Below, in pieces: positions 8,764 to 17,723 of a stretch of 64,000 nt of DNA. Under the pieces are notes generated by a model. That model was not told the origin of the DNA and did not search any database. It worked only from the letters and a program-made list of their open reading frames with translations. The stretch lies in contig CAVSOT010000003.1 of assembly GCA_963729695.1 (NCBI GenBank), positions 992,001-1,056,000 on the forward strand, written 5' to 3'. The position numbers were made by a program, and so were the translations under genes. Every line of letters begins with the position of its first letter. Position 1 is the first letter of the stretch. The DNA is from PALSA-693 sp963729695 (GTDB lineage Bacteria; Actinomycetota; Acidimicrobiia; Acidimicrobiales; Palsa-688).

Positions 8764-11070
8764 TCAGTGCCGCTTCGGCCAGAGTCCGGCGGTACGTTGA
8801 CCGAGCGTCGGGGCCGACCCCTGGGGCGTTGGCGCGGAAAGGCCTGAGCGCGACCATTCCGCGTACGAGCGCACGACCTGGCACGGCCCGAAGACGGGAT
8901 CGTCGACGACGTGGAAGAACCTGTTGCTTTCCAGCCACGGATCGTCCAGGGTCTGGGCTCGGGTGAGCACCCGGGTTGCGGGCACACCTGCGGCCGACAG
9001 AGAGCCGAGCGCCTGTTGGACAGGGAGCGGAGCCAGCCTGGCGGCGATCTCCAATGCCACCGGAGCGGTTCCCCCGGCGGCCAGAAACTCAGGTCCCGGC
9101 GCCCCGTCTACTGATTCGAGCAGGTCGAGGGCGCGAAGGAGACCCTCCATCTGGTCGAGCGTCGAAGCGGCGACGCCTATCCATCCATCCCGGCATCGGT
9201 AGAGACGGTGTCCGGCCCGCGGGCCGGCGAAATCGCGCCCACCGATTGGTGGCGCCGGGCGACCGCGGTAGCTGACGAACTCGCCGGATTGCAGCATGAC
9301 CGACACGCTCGCCAACGACGTCTCAACCACCTGACCTTGACCCGTGTACTCCCTCGCGTACAGGGCTGCGAGGGCCCCGAAGGCGGCCATGGTGCCTCCG
9401 GCAATGTCGTGCACAGGCATGGTTGAAACGATCGGAGCGTCGTCCCCTCCTTGGGCGGAGAGCAACCCACTCAACGCCTGGACCAGTGGATCGAAGCCCC
9501 GACGGGAGGCCCACGCCCCTTTCGTTCCGAAGGCGCTGACCGAACAGTGAACGAGCTGCGAGTTAGTGGCGCGCAGATCAGCTGAGGCCACACCCAGACG
9601 GGCCGCGGTGGCGGGCCGGAGATTGTCGACGACGACATCTGCCTGGCCCACCAGTTCCAAGTACGTCTGACGGTCTCTCGGGTCTTTCAGGTCCAGCTGG
9701 AGCCCTCGCTTTCCCTGGTTCACGGCGAGGAAGCCCAGCGCGAAGATCCGATAGGGGTCGCCTTCGGGTGCCTCGACCTTGACCACATCGGCGCCGTAAT
9801 CGGCCAGAAGGGCCGGCCCGAACGCGCCCACGATGAAGGAGCTGGCGTCCACAACCCGCAGCCCTTCGAGGACCCGCGAACAACCGGCTCGGGGGTCCTC
9901 CGCCGCGACCCGCGCAGACGGACGGCCGAAGCCGGTCTCGTCGTCGTTCCAGAGGTCACCCGAGGGCAACCGATGGTCATCGTCGGGTAGGTGCCGCACC
10001 GCCCCCGGCGTAGCCGACAGCGACACCGGGAGGCCGGGAAGGTCGACCCGGCCCAGCTCCTTGTGGTCCAGGCCCACCCGAAGTCCGTTGGCGGCCACGG
10101 TCTCGCTCTCAAACCACTCTTCTCGATCGCAGACCGGAGCGTTAGGCACGCCGGCTGCGTCAAGTGCGTACAGCCAGTCGGAGCGATCCCGCTCGGCGAA
10201 TCGCCGCTCCAGGCGGGCTCCGACTTCGTCGTTGCGTCGGGGATTCAGGACATTGGCGAAATCGCCGTCGATGCCGGGCAGGACCATGAGCTCGAGCAAG
10301 CCCAGGACCTCTAGGGCGGCCAGAAAGAACGGTTGGACCAGGGTGCCCAGGAACAGCCATTGGTCGTCGCGGCAACGGTAGACCCGATAGTTCGGGATAC
10401 CCAAGCCTCCCTTTCGGCGCGGACTGATCTGTGCCGGAGCCCGGTTCATCACCGTTGCATGCATGGCCGCCACGCTGTGGAGCCCGGTGACCGTGACCGC
10501 CTGGCCCAGCCCGCTACCCCGGCGTTCGAGTAGGGCGGCGGCAATAGCGGTAGCCCCTAGCGCTCCTTGGGCGCACGTAAGTATTGGGACGACCGGAGCG
10601 ACGGGAACGTCGGAAAGTGCCTGCTGGTAGTCGCACACCCCGGCGGCCGCGGCCAGGAGAAGCGGGTCACCGGGCAGCTCGCTCTGTTGTCCGCCGGTGC
10701 CGTAGGGGGGAAGCCAGGCGTGAATCAAGTTCGGGAAGGCGATGGTGAGGCTGGCCCCATCCCATCCGTCGGCCGCCAGGTCGCCGGGCGTCCGATCGAA
10801 GACGGCGACATCAGTGGCCGCCAAGAGTCGTCGCAACTCACGACGTCCCTGGCGATCCGCTGGGTCCAACGCGGTCAGAACCTTGTTCCGATCCCAACAC
10901 AGCCAACCCGGATCGACCGGCACCGGCCCCTTTCGGGGCGGCTCGAGCTTTACGACATCGGCCCCGTAATCGGCCAGCAACATCGCCGATATCGCCCCGG
11001 CGGGACCGGTGCTGACGTCCAGCACGCGCAGGTCCCGATAGGGACCGGCGCGAGCCGGGGTGCCGGACAT
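8764..11070 (-). CDS. Tandem CaiB/BaiF (family III) CoA-transferase fusion
   Basis: A 768-residue protein made of two CaiB/BaiF CoA-transferase domains: residues about 10-370 (LRVLDVSTGPAGAISAMLLA, DYGADVVKLEPP) and about 395-768 (LRVVDASSFIVGAFGPALLA, DYGADVVKVEAPEGD). Domain 2 has the catalytic-Asp motif in GFDPLVQALSGL; domain 1 has an Asp in the weaker equivalent GDPLLLAAAAGV. Family members move CoA between carboxylates. Most are 400-residue chains that form interlocked dimers, so the fusion may form that dimer within one chain. It ends 8 bp from the opposite-strand hydrolase stop (convergent). It probably activates a carboxylic acid for the neighbouring catabolic enzymes. Confidence 0.92.
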   Translation of the reverse strand: MSGTPARAGPYRDLRVLDVSTGPAGAISAMLLADYGADVVKLEPPRKGPVPVDPGWLCWDRNKVLTALDPADRQGRRELRRLLAATDVAVFDRTPGDLAADGWDGASLTIAFPNLIHAWLPPYGTGGQQSELPGDPLLLAAAAGVCDYQQALSDVPVAPVVPILTCAQGALGATAIAAALLERRGSGLGQAVTVTGLHSVAAMHATVMNRAPAQISPRRKGGLGIPNYRVYRCRDDQWLFLGTLVQPFFLAALEVLGLLELMVLPGIDGDFANVLNPRRNDEVGARLERRFAERDRSDWLYALDAAGVPNAPVCDREEWFESETVAANGLRVGLDHKELGRVDLPGLPVSLSATPGAVRHLPDDDHRLPSGDLWNDDETGFGRPSARVAAEDPRAGCSRVLEGLRVVDASSFIVGAFGPALLADYGADVVKVEAPEGDPYRIFALGFLAVNQGKRGLQLDLKDPRDRQTYLELVGQADVVVDNLRPATAARLGVASADLRATNSQLVHCSVSAFGTKGAWASRRGFDPLVQALSGLLSAQGGDDAPIVSTMPVHDIAGGTMAAFGALAALYAREYTGQGQVVETSLASVSVMLQSGEFVSYRGRPAPPIGGRDFAGPRAGHRLYRCRDGWIGVAASTLDQMEGLLRALDLLESVDGAPGPEFLAAGGTAPVALEIAARLAPLPVQQALGSLSAAGVPATRVLTRAQTLDDPWLESNRFFHVVDDPVFGPCQVVRSYAEWSRSGLSAPTPQGSAPTLGQRTAGLWPKRH

Positions 11071-11163
11071 GCCGACACGGTACCGCCCCGTCAGTCGCGG
11101 CGGGCGGCCTCGGCCTGGGCGGCTGACACCTGCTTCGCTACTGCGATGCCGCTGCGCTTCTGA

Positions 11164-12420
11164 TCACGGCGCGGCGTTGCCCGTGCAGATGGCTTTGCCG
11201 CCGTTCTCGATCGACAGCGCCCCGCTTTGAATGTGGGCGAGGAAGAAGCAGTTCACCAGGTGAGGCTGGCCGGCGGTGAAGGTCAGCGGTGGCGCCCACC
11301 CTTCGAGGGTGTCCCCCTTGAGGGCCGCCAGACCACTCAGGATTTCGGCCGCGCTGGGTGTCTCGCCGGCGGTAAGGCCTCCGGCTTTGACCGCGTCGGC
11401 CAGCAGCAATCCGGCCGGCCAGGCCTGGGCCGCCCCTTCGGTAAAGGTGGTCGTATTGGCCCGCAGTCCGGGATAGTACTTGTCGACCGCGGTGTTCATC
11501 GCCTGAACGGCCGGTGCGTTTACCCAATCCGGAAGGCTGGAGTAGACCAGGTAGGCGTCGTCGCTGATCCCGGGGGTGTGGAGCAGCGATTGGTCGTAGA
11601 TGGCGCCGGGCAGGATGAAAGTGGGTTTGTAACCCTGCTGGGCGCAGTTCGACGCCAGCTTGGCGGTTACCACGGTGGCGTCGCCGACAAACATTGATTT
11701 GATGTGGTCCTGCTGCGCCGCCAGGCATTGGGCCGTGTAGTTGGGGGCCGTTGCCGATATCGCCGCGGTGTAGGTGATGGGCACGCCTACTGTCTTGGAG
11801 ATGTTCCGGAACAGTCCGACGAGCTCGCTGCAGGCGGATATCTCGGCGCAATACAGGATGCCCAGATTGGCCGCTCCGGCTTGCTTGGCTGCTTCCACGT
11901 CGCCCGTGTAGGTAGAGGTGGCCGTCTCCCCCTGAGGATAGAAATCCGGGTTCGTCTGAAAAGGCAGGTTGGTATTGAAGATGCCGACGACGGGGAGATC
12001 TTTCGGCACGGCAGACGCCCAGGATTCATCGACATTCGAGTCATCCGCAATCACGTCGACATGGTCGGATATCAGGGTCTGGAGGTCGGTGACCGACGTG
12101 CCTGGCACGTCACCGTCGTCCTCGAGCACGAGCTGGACGGGATGGCCGTTGACACCACCTGAGGCGTTCACGCTGTCGGCCCACGCCTTGTAGACATCCT
12201 CGGTCACGGACAGCTGGGCCCCGAACGTCCCTGAACACGTGCAGATGACCCCAACCTTGATCGGGGCTCCGGTGGCGTGGGCCGAAGTCGATGAGCCCCC
12301 TGATTGCGCGGCCGACGTTGGGGTGGTCGCGGCTGGCTTGCTGCTCGACGAGCAGGCCTCCAGAGAGATCGTGAGCATGACCGCGAACGTCCCGGACAAG
12401 ATCTTTCGTCTCGATGTCAC
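11164..12420 (-). CDS. ABC transporter solute-binding lipoprotein (branched-chain amino acid type)
   Basis: A 418-residue periplasmic-binding-fold type I protein. The GTG start at 12420 has a strong purine-rich GGCGGGGGGG ribosome-binding site. The N-terminus VTSRRKILSGTFAVMLTISLEAC is a lipoprotein signal with cleavage before the Cys (SLEAC), followed by a Ser/Ala/Thr linker. The mature domain begins PIKVGVICTCSGTFGAQLS. It would bind an amino-acid-like or small-acid ligand outside the membrane. No permease or ATPase genes are nearby, so the transporter components are elsewhere or the protein is an orphan receptor. A truncated paralogue lies at the left edge of the window. Confidence 0.92.
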   Translation of the reverse strand: MTSRRKILSGTFAVMLTISLEACSSSSKPAATTPTSAAQSGGSSTSAHATGAPIKVGVICTCSGTFGAQLSVTEDVYKAWADSVNASGGVNGHPVQLVLEDDGDVPGTSVTDLQTLISDHVDVIADDSNVDESWASAVPKDLPVVGIFNTNLPFQTNPDFYPQGETATSTYTGDVEAAKQAGAANLGILYCAEISACSELVGLFRNISKTVGVPITYTAAISATAPNYTAQCLAAQQDHIKSMFVGDATVVTAKLASNCAQQGYKPTFILPGAIYDQSLLHTPGISDDAYLVYSSLPDWVNAPAVQAMNTAVDKYYPGLRANTTTFTEGAAQAWPAGLLLADAVKAGGLTAGETPSAAEILSGLAALKGDTLEGWAPPLTFTAGQPHLVNCFFLAHIQSGALSIENGGKAICTGNAAP

Positions 12421-12514
12421 GGCGATATCCCCCCCGCCTCTCAAGTTTGGGTTCACCAGCTTCGGGTCGTTGACCCCGACAGTCAACTGAAATGCGAATT
12501 GTGTCTCCGCAGCC

Positions 12515-14242
12515 TCACAACAGCGAGCCCGCAGGTACACCGGTCTCTCGGTCGTCCTCGATCGTCACGGCGCCGTTGACGAGGACGTAGCGGTAGCCCG
12601 TCGGTCGGGTGACCAGGCGCCATTCCCCGGCTGGATAATCGGTCGCCACCTCCTGGGCGCCGTCGGAAAGCTTTTCGTAGTCGTACACGAGGATGTCTGC
12701 GGGCGCGCCCTCGACCAGGGTGCCGCGGCGGCCGAATCCGGTGCAGAAGGCGGGCAGCCCGCTGAGACGCCAATGGGCCTCCTCCAGCGAGAGCCAGCCC
12801 AGCTCGCGCACGTAGGTGGCCAGCCAGCCCGTGCCGTAGTTGCCGGCGGTGAGGAACTTGGTGTGCGCACCTCCGTCGGAGACGCCGGGAAGCACGTAGA
12901 TGTCGTCGATCAGCTGCTCCTTCATCTGCCCCAGGTCGACGCCGTCGAACGTCCAGGCCCATACGGTGCGAAGGTCGTCCATGAGCAGGAGATCGCAAAA
13001 CAGGTCCACCAGGTCCTTCCGGTCGAGCGCCTGGGCGATGTCGTAGAGTCGCAGCCCGTCGAATCGGGCCGTCTGCTCGGTTGCGCCGTTCCGGAGCATC
13101 CACGTCGCCATGGGTCCAATGGAGCTCTCGATCGTACTCATGTCCGCCCGGATCTTGTCGCGCATAGCCGGATCTGCGATCTTGCCCAGGACCTCCTCGT
13201 GCGTTCCGGTGGTCGCCTCGGTCCAAACCAGCGACGCCGGGTCGAGCAGCGCCGGGTTTTCGTCGAGGTTGCCGCTGATCGACCCGTTGACGAACGTGTT
13301 GCCCTGGCCGTAGATCCGCAGGCCCCCGTCGCGGCAGCGCTGCAGCCAGCTCAGCGTGTCGACGGTCTGCGGCATCGAGTTCAACTGGTTGAAGATGATC
13401 GGGGCCCCGCTGACCGTGGCCAGTTGCTCGACGTGGCGCTGCACCCGCGGGCTGGCGTAGCCGATCCCAGCCGGCCCGAGGGGGACGCCCTCTTCCCCGA
13501 GCGTGGCATAGAGGTATTGGATGAACCCGCCGTTGCGCCCGGTCATGACCTCCCCGAGCGCCAGCATGGTTTCGTCGTGCATGATGTCGGTGACCATGGG
13601 CGTGCCGTCGTAGTCACGCTGAATGCTCCGAGGGCCCATGCGCTGGGCGGAAAAGCCTCGCGCCCCGGCATCCATCGCTTCCTCGAGGAGGCGCTGCATT
13701 TCGGTGTGCTCGTCTTCGGTTGGCAGTTCACCGCCTTTGGCTCGCTCGAAACCCATCGTCCACATCATCAGCGGGGTGAGCGGCATCAACGCCATCACGT
13801 TCACCGACTTCGGCGTGCGAGCCACGCTCCCCAAGAATTCGGGGAAGGTCACCCAGTCCCACGGCATCCCTTGCTTCATGCATGCAACCGGAACCGCCTC
13901 GTTCCTCGTCATCGTCAACATGGCCCGCTCCCGATCGTCCGGTTCCACGGGGGCGAAGCCGAAACCGCAGTTGCCGATGACGACGGAAGTGACCCCGTGC
14001 CATCCCGAAATCGAGCAATACGGATCCCAGAAGAGTTGGGAGTCGTAGTGCGTGTGGAGGTCGATGAACCCTGGTGCCACGTGGAGGCCGTGGGCATCGA
14101 TGACGCGTCGGGCCTCGCTGGCCCGGAGCTTGCCTATGGCAGTGATGATGCCGTCGGCAATGCCGATATCCCCCCTGAATCTTGGGCTCCGGTTGCCATC
14201 GAAGATCAACCCGTTCTGAATGATCAGATCGAAGGATGCCAT
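12515..14242 (-). CDS. Amidohydrolase, N-acyl-D-amino-acid deacylase family
   Basis: A 575-residue metal-dependent amidohydrolase. The composite domain start FDLIIQNGLIFDGN leads to the metal-binding motif GFIDLHTHYDSQ (about 58-69). GNCGFGFAPV is characteristic of D-aminoacylase/dihydroorotase-like proteins. A C-terminal beta-domain includes PADILVYDYEKL and a YVLVNG segment. Family members remove acyl groups from N-acyl-D-amino acids or act on related amides. The ATG has GGAGG upstream. It lies next to a solute-binding lipoprotein that might supply substrate, which is a guess. It starts about 140 bp from the P450 gene upstream. Confidence 0.9.
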   Translation of the reverse strand: MASFDLIIQNGLIFDGNRSPRFRGDIGIADGIITAIGKLRASEARRVIDAHGLHVAPGFIDLHTHYDSQLFWDPYCSISGWHGVTSVVIGNCGFGFAPVEPDDRERAMLTMTRNEAVPVACMKQGMPWDWVTFPEFLGSVARTPKSVNVMALMPLTPLMMWTMGFERAKGGELPTEDEHTEMQRLLEEAMDAGARGFSAQRMGPRSIQRDYDGTPMVTDIMHDETMLALGEVMTGRNGGFIQYLYATLGEEGVPLGPAGIGYASPRVQRHVEQLATVSGAPIIFNQLNSMPQTVDTLSWLQRCRDGGLRIYGQGNTFVNGSISGNLDENPALLDPASLVWTEATTGTHEEVLGKIADPAMRDKIRADMSTIESSIGPMATWMLRNGATEQTARFDGLRLYDIAQALDRKDLVDLFCDLLLMDDLRTVWAWTFDGVDLGQMKEQLIDDIYVLPGVSDGGAHTKFLTAGNYGTGWLATYVRELGWLSLEEAHWRLSGLPAFCTGFGRRGTLVEGAPADILVYDYEKLSDGAQEVATDYPAGEWRLVTRPTGYRYVLVNGAVTIEDDRETGVPAGSLL

Positions 14243-14384
14243 CGAGAGCCTCCAAGTACCCGCCTGTAGTCAAAACGCGGACAGCCGCGATTGTGCACCT
14301 TCGTTATGAATCGGTCAAGGGAGGCTCTTTGGCCGAACGCCGTACCCAGGCCGCTCTGACCGGCAGCCGGTCTTCCTCCCGACG

Positions 14385-15569
14385 TCAGGCGGCGCGGACG
14401 CCCACCTCGATGGTGCCGGACTCCGGTCCACGAATGAACACCGAGCGGCCCAGGTCGACATCGTGGATGCGGTACTCGGGGGCTAGGCGCAGCAACTGCT
14501 CCACGGCGACCTTTACCTCGATACGGGCTAGCGGCGCGCCCAGGCACAGGTGCGGTCCCCACCCGAAGCCGAGGTGCGACTTCGGCTCACGGAACAGGTC
14601 GAACGCGTGGGCCCGCTCCCAGCGTCGGGGGTCGCGGTTGGCGGCGGCCCGAAAGACGAAAACGCGCTCGCCTGCAGCGATTGGTGTTCCGCCCACTTCT
14701 GTGTCTTCGGTAGCGAGGCGAGCGCCGCCCTGGACGGGTCCGTACCAACGCAGGCCCTCCTCGACCGCAGCCGGTAGGAGCGAGGGATCCTCGGCCACCA
14801 TCCGGCGTTGGTCGGGATTCTTTTCCAGGGCTATGAGGCAGTTCGACATCGCCTTGGCCGTGGTGTCGTAGCCGGCCACCAAGAGAAGGATTCCGGTTGA
14901 TCGAATCTCGTCCAAGCTCATAGTTCCGTCGTCGGACAGATCGAGCATGGTGGTGAGAAGGTCATCGGGGCGCTCCCGTCGGTGCCGCTCGATCTCCTCG
15001 ACGAAGTATTCATTCAGTTCGCGTGACGCCTGAGCCTGCTCGGCGCGTCGCGGCTCGTCCTCCATGCCGTAGGCCACGTTGCTCACGATGGCGTGCGACC
15101 AGCGCATGAAATCCTTGTACCGGTCGGCGGGAACGCCGAGCATGTCCGCCACGATGATGGTGGGCAACCGGGTGAAGTCGGCGATGAGGTCGAAGCTGGC
15201 GTTCCCGTCCACCAGCGGCTGGAGGATGGCGGCGACGACGTCATTGACCCGGGTCTCCCACCGCGCCACCGTGCTACGGGTGAACAACGGGGCCAGGGCG
15301 CCGCGCAACCGCCTGTGCACGTCCCCGTCGACCGTGATCATGTTCGGCGCCTCGAACCACGGCGAAACTTCCGCCGCGATCATCATGACGAACCGTTTGT
15401 TGTCCGTCATGACGCTCACGCCTTCGTCGAAGCCGACGATGACCCAGCCTTGGACGAGCTCGTTCCACACCGGGCCGTTGCTGACCGCACGGATCTGCTC
15501 ATACGCGGTGTACGGGTCAGCCAAGAAGGACGGGTGAAAAAAGTCAACGTCGAGCCGGTTGAGCGTCAC
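14385..15569 (-). CDS. Cytochrome P450 (paralogue 1 of 3)
   Basis: A 394-residue soluble bacterial P450 from a GTG start. The I-helix oxygen-activation motif AGYDTTAK, the K-helix E-x-x-R (EEGLR) and the heme-binding loop FGWGPHLCLGAPLAR with its Cys ligand are all intact. It shares long blocks (RLPTIIVADMLGVP, APLFTR, MRWSHAI) with the P450s at 51155-52312 and 57319-58500, so the three are paralogues of one subfamily. It would need a ferredoxin and reductase, neither of which is encoded nearby. The substrate is unknown but is likely a hydrophobic small molecule. Confidence 0.95.
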   Translation of the reverse strand: MTLNRLDVDFFHPSFLADPYTAYEQIRAVSNGPVWNELVQGWVIVGFDEGVSVMTDNKRFVMMIAAEVSPWFEAPNMITVDGDVHRRLRGALAPLFTRSTVARWETRVNDVVAAILQPLVDGNASFDLIADFTRLPTIIVADMLGVPADRYKDFMRWSHAIVSNVAYGMEDEPRRAEQAQASRELNEYFVEEIERHRRERPDDLLTTMLDLSDDGTMSLDEIRSTGILLLVAGYDTTAKAMSNCLIALEKNPDQRRMVAEDPSLLPAAVEEGLRWYGPVQGGARLATEDTEVGGTPIAAGERVFVFRAAANRDPRRWERAHAFDLFREPKSHLGFGWGPHLCLGAPLARIEVKVAVEQLLRLAPEYRIHDVDLGRSVFIRGPESGTIEVGVRAA

Positions 15570-15868
15570 CCGGTCAAGTATGCCACGCGGTCGCCCGACT
15601 CTTCGCCGCGAACTGCGGAGGATCCGGACAAACCGGAGACGAGGGGAGCGGCTGGCGGAGGACGTTGACTGGTCGCCCCGGTTCCGTTACCGTCCTGCGT
15701 GAAGAGGTCGTCGCGCTGTAGCTGCTGTTGCGGGAGAAGCATGGATGAGTTGCAGCGATCAAAGAGCAGACCGCACCCGCACTCGGCGCAGAACCACCTC
15801 GTCCGGTCATCGACGTCACCTCGTCGTCGGTACCGCTATGCCGTTATCGACGAACCCTTGGAGGGCGC
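15570..15868. promoter_or_regulatory. Divergent intergenic region upstream of the modification cluster
   Basis: About 300 bp between the minus-strand P450 start and the plus-strand GNAT-like gene. No convincing coding sequence or strong hairpin is visible. The only clear signal is GGAGGG just before the ATG at 15869. Promoters for both directions should lie here, but I cannot assign -35 and -10 boxes. Confidence 0.4.
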
Positions 15869-16747
15869 ATGAATCCTGAGTCTCTATCGACGCGGCCGGA
15901 GCTCAATCGCTTCAGTGACCGCAACGACGTCGTCCGGGTGGACGTCGTCGAGAACCTTGACGACCAGACTTCGACATCGCTTCGGACCTTCTACCGGGCG
16001 ATTGGGGCATCCCACCTGTTCGAGGAGCGGATCGAGCCGTCCCTCCGTCAAGATTCCACCCGGTTGTTCGTGGCCATGCGTGACCGGCCGTGGCCACCGT
16101 GGGGACTGGGCGGCCGGGTCGTCGCCGCCGTGTGCCAGGTCAACGAGATCGGCGAGGCGCTTTTCGGACTCGGCCCGGTCTATGTCGCTGACGACGAGGT
16201 CACCAATATCGGCATGATCGGCGCCACCTTGAAGGCCGTCCTCGAGGAGGTGAGCCGGCAAGAGGGGTCGGAGGTCGCCTACCTGGTGCGGGACGGGTCG
16301 GTTCTGGCTCCTCGGGTCCTCGAGCGCTTCGGGTTCACCAAGACCGATGACGCGGTAGTGACCGAGGCGGCCCGCTACTCGTTCTATCGGGCGTCGGCCG
16401 GCGACCTGGCCGATCAGCTCGGCCTGTCACAGACCAGCACGTCGGAGCTTCTCGCCCACAGCATCGACAGCGAGACCTTCGAGGCGCTCTCGTGGTTCTA
16501 TTCCAGCCTGTACCTCGGTGGTCACGCCGAGTTGCGAACGGATCTGGTCCCGCCGGAGATCGCTCAGACCCTCAGCGGCATTTTCACCGCTTCGCTGCCA
16601 GGGGGGACTCCTCCGCCGCCTCCGCCTCCCGGATCGGATCGCTACCGCGAGTTCGAAGAGGAGATCGAAGAGGTGTTCGAGGAGCGGCCCATCGAAGAGC
16701 TGCCGGCGGAGGAGACGTTCGAGGCCGAAGAAGAAGAAGAAGGATAG
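15869..16747 (+). CDS. GNAT-like protein with polyproline and acidic C-terminal tail
   Basis: A 292-residue protein whose ATG follows GGAGGG. Residues about 20-165 look like a GNAT acetyltransferase-type fold: a central strand GRVVAAVCQVNEIG, a helix TLKAVLEEVSRQ and a late segment APRVLERFGFTKT. I do not see a textbook acetyl-CoA loop. Residues 248-254 are seven consecutive prolines followed by GSDRY, and 255-292 is extremely acidic (FEEEIEEVFEE, EAEEEEEG). It is the first plus-strand gene of a cluster with two 2OG oxygenases and glycosyltransferases. The polyproline segment could therefore be a modification site, or the protein could be an acetyltransferase with a disordered tail. Both ideas are inference. 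Confidence 0.72.
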   Translation: MNPESLSTRPELNRFSDRNDVVRVDVVENLDDQTSTSLRTFYRAIGASHLFEERIEPSLRQDSTRLFVAMRDRPWPPWGLGGRVVAAVCQVNEIGEALFGLGPVYVADDEVTNIGMIGATLKAVLEEVSRQEGSEVAYLVRDGSVLAPRVLERFGFTKTDDAVVTEAARYSFYRASAGDLADQLGLSQTSTSELLAHSIDSETFEALSWFYSSLYLGGHAELRTDLVPPEIAQTLSGIFTASLPGGTPPPPPPPGSDRYREFEEEIEEVFEERPIEELPAEETFEAEEEEEG

Positions 16748-16775
16748 ACCCGGTGTCGGTAGCCCCGGGCGTCGT

Positions 16776-17723
16776 TCAGTTGGCGCTCGTGGGCAAGCCG
16801 AACGGGATGGTCAGCGCGCTGGGGCGACCTCTGGCGGGCAGGCGGAGGGAGCCAACCAACCGAACCGCGTCGGCTACGGCCGGCTCGGCCGGAACCCGGC
16901 CGGAGGTGGATATCAGCGTGGATACGACCGGCGCACAGGCGAGTACCGCGCCGGTCGGGTCTATCTCGGCTCTGACGACCAAGGTGCCGATGAGGTCGTG
17001 ATCTGGCCGAAGGGCACCTGCCCAGGTTTCGTGGGCGAAGGCGATCGAGGCCCGGACGTCGGCCATGGTGAGCCCACCGGCGACGGCCGCCCGGGGTGGG
17101 AGATACCACCCGTGGACGGCGACCCGGCTGGAGAGGGGGTCGGAGGTGCCGCGCACCGGGAGCACGCCGTGGGGAACCCTGCCGTCGAAGACCAGGAGTT
17201 GGTTGTAGCGAGGGGGCACCCGAATAAGCAGCTCGTCCCGCTCGGTCGACCGGGTGGGGTCGAAATGCTCCCAATAGTTGAGCGTGCGCGGCCGCAGGAG
17301 CACCGTTTCACCGCCCAGGAAGGCGCCGCTATCCCACCGAGTCAGCGAATACACAAACGCAAACGGACCCTGCTGGACGTCGGTGTGGAGCTCCTGCTGG
17401 CACCCCTCCACGTAGTAGCTCAGCCACGGATGGGTGATATTCCCGCAGCCGAGATGCTCGACCCCCCACGCCCTGAGAGCTGCCACCAGCCGGCCCAACG
17501 TCGCCGGTTCGAACACCGAGCTGGCCAGGGTGCGCAGGTACGTATACTGACCCGGTACGTGCCAGTAGTCCCACACGAATCGCTTGGGGTCACCGTCGCG
17601 TGCCGGGCCGACCCGCTCCTCGAACTGGCCCCGCAGGATCTTGGCGTCTGCGAAGAAGTCGGCGATGACTGCACTGAACCGAAGCGGTGATTCGAAGGCG
17701 CCAGGAGACGTCGACATCGTCAT
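16776..17723 (-). CDS. 2OG-Fe(II) oxygenase with AgmX/TonB-C-like C-terminal domain
   Basis: A 315-residue protein. The double-stranded beta-helix part carries the iron ligands H-x-D in LHTDVQQG and a distal His in GRVPHGVLP, with the 2-oxoglutarate Arg in SSRVAVHGWYLP; this resembles prolyl-4-hydroxylase-type enzymes. After about residue 235 a second domain, starting GTLVVRAEIDPTGAVLACAP and including VVSTL and IPFGL, matches the pattern of the AgmX/PglI or TonB C-terminal domain. That combination is unusual. It is divergent from the glycosyltransferase gene; the two 5' ends overlap by about 59 bp. It probably hydroxylates a peptide or small molecule in the cluster pathway. Confidence 0.8.
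   Translation of the reverse strand: MTMSTSPGAFESPLRFSAVIADFFADAKILRGQFEERVGPARDGDPKRFVWDYWHVPGQYTYLRTLASSVFEPATLGRLVAALRAWGVEHLGCGNITHPWLSYYVEGCQQELHTDVQQGPFAFVYSLTRWDSGAFLGGETVLLRPRTLNYWEHFDPTRSTERDELLIRVPPRYNQLLVFDGRVPHGVLPVRGTSDPLSSRVAVHGWYLPPRAAVAGGLTMADVRASIAFAHETWAGALRPDHDLIGTLVVRAEIDPTGAVLACAPVVSTLISTSGRVPAEPAVADAVRLVGSLRLPARGRPSALTIPFGLPTSAN

Noticed and set aside
12773..14269. A 498-codon plus-strand frame over the D-aminoacylase-like gene
   Set aside because: Arg/His/Val-rich antisense shadow without homology.
14245..14332. AGAGCCTCC/GGAGGCTCT inverted repeat as an insertion-sequence end
   Set aside because: Arms are only nine bases and about 70 bp apart, part of one is a ribosome-binding site, and no transposase is present.
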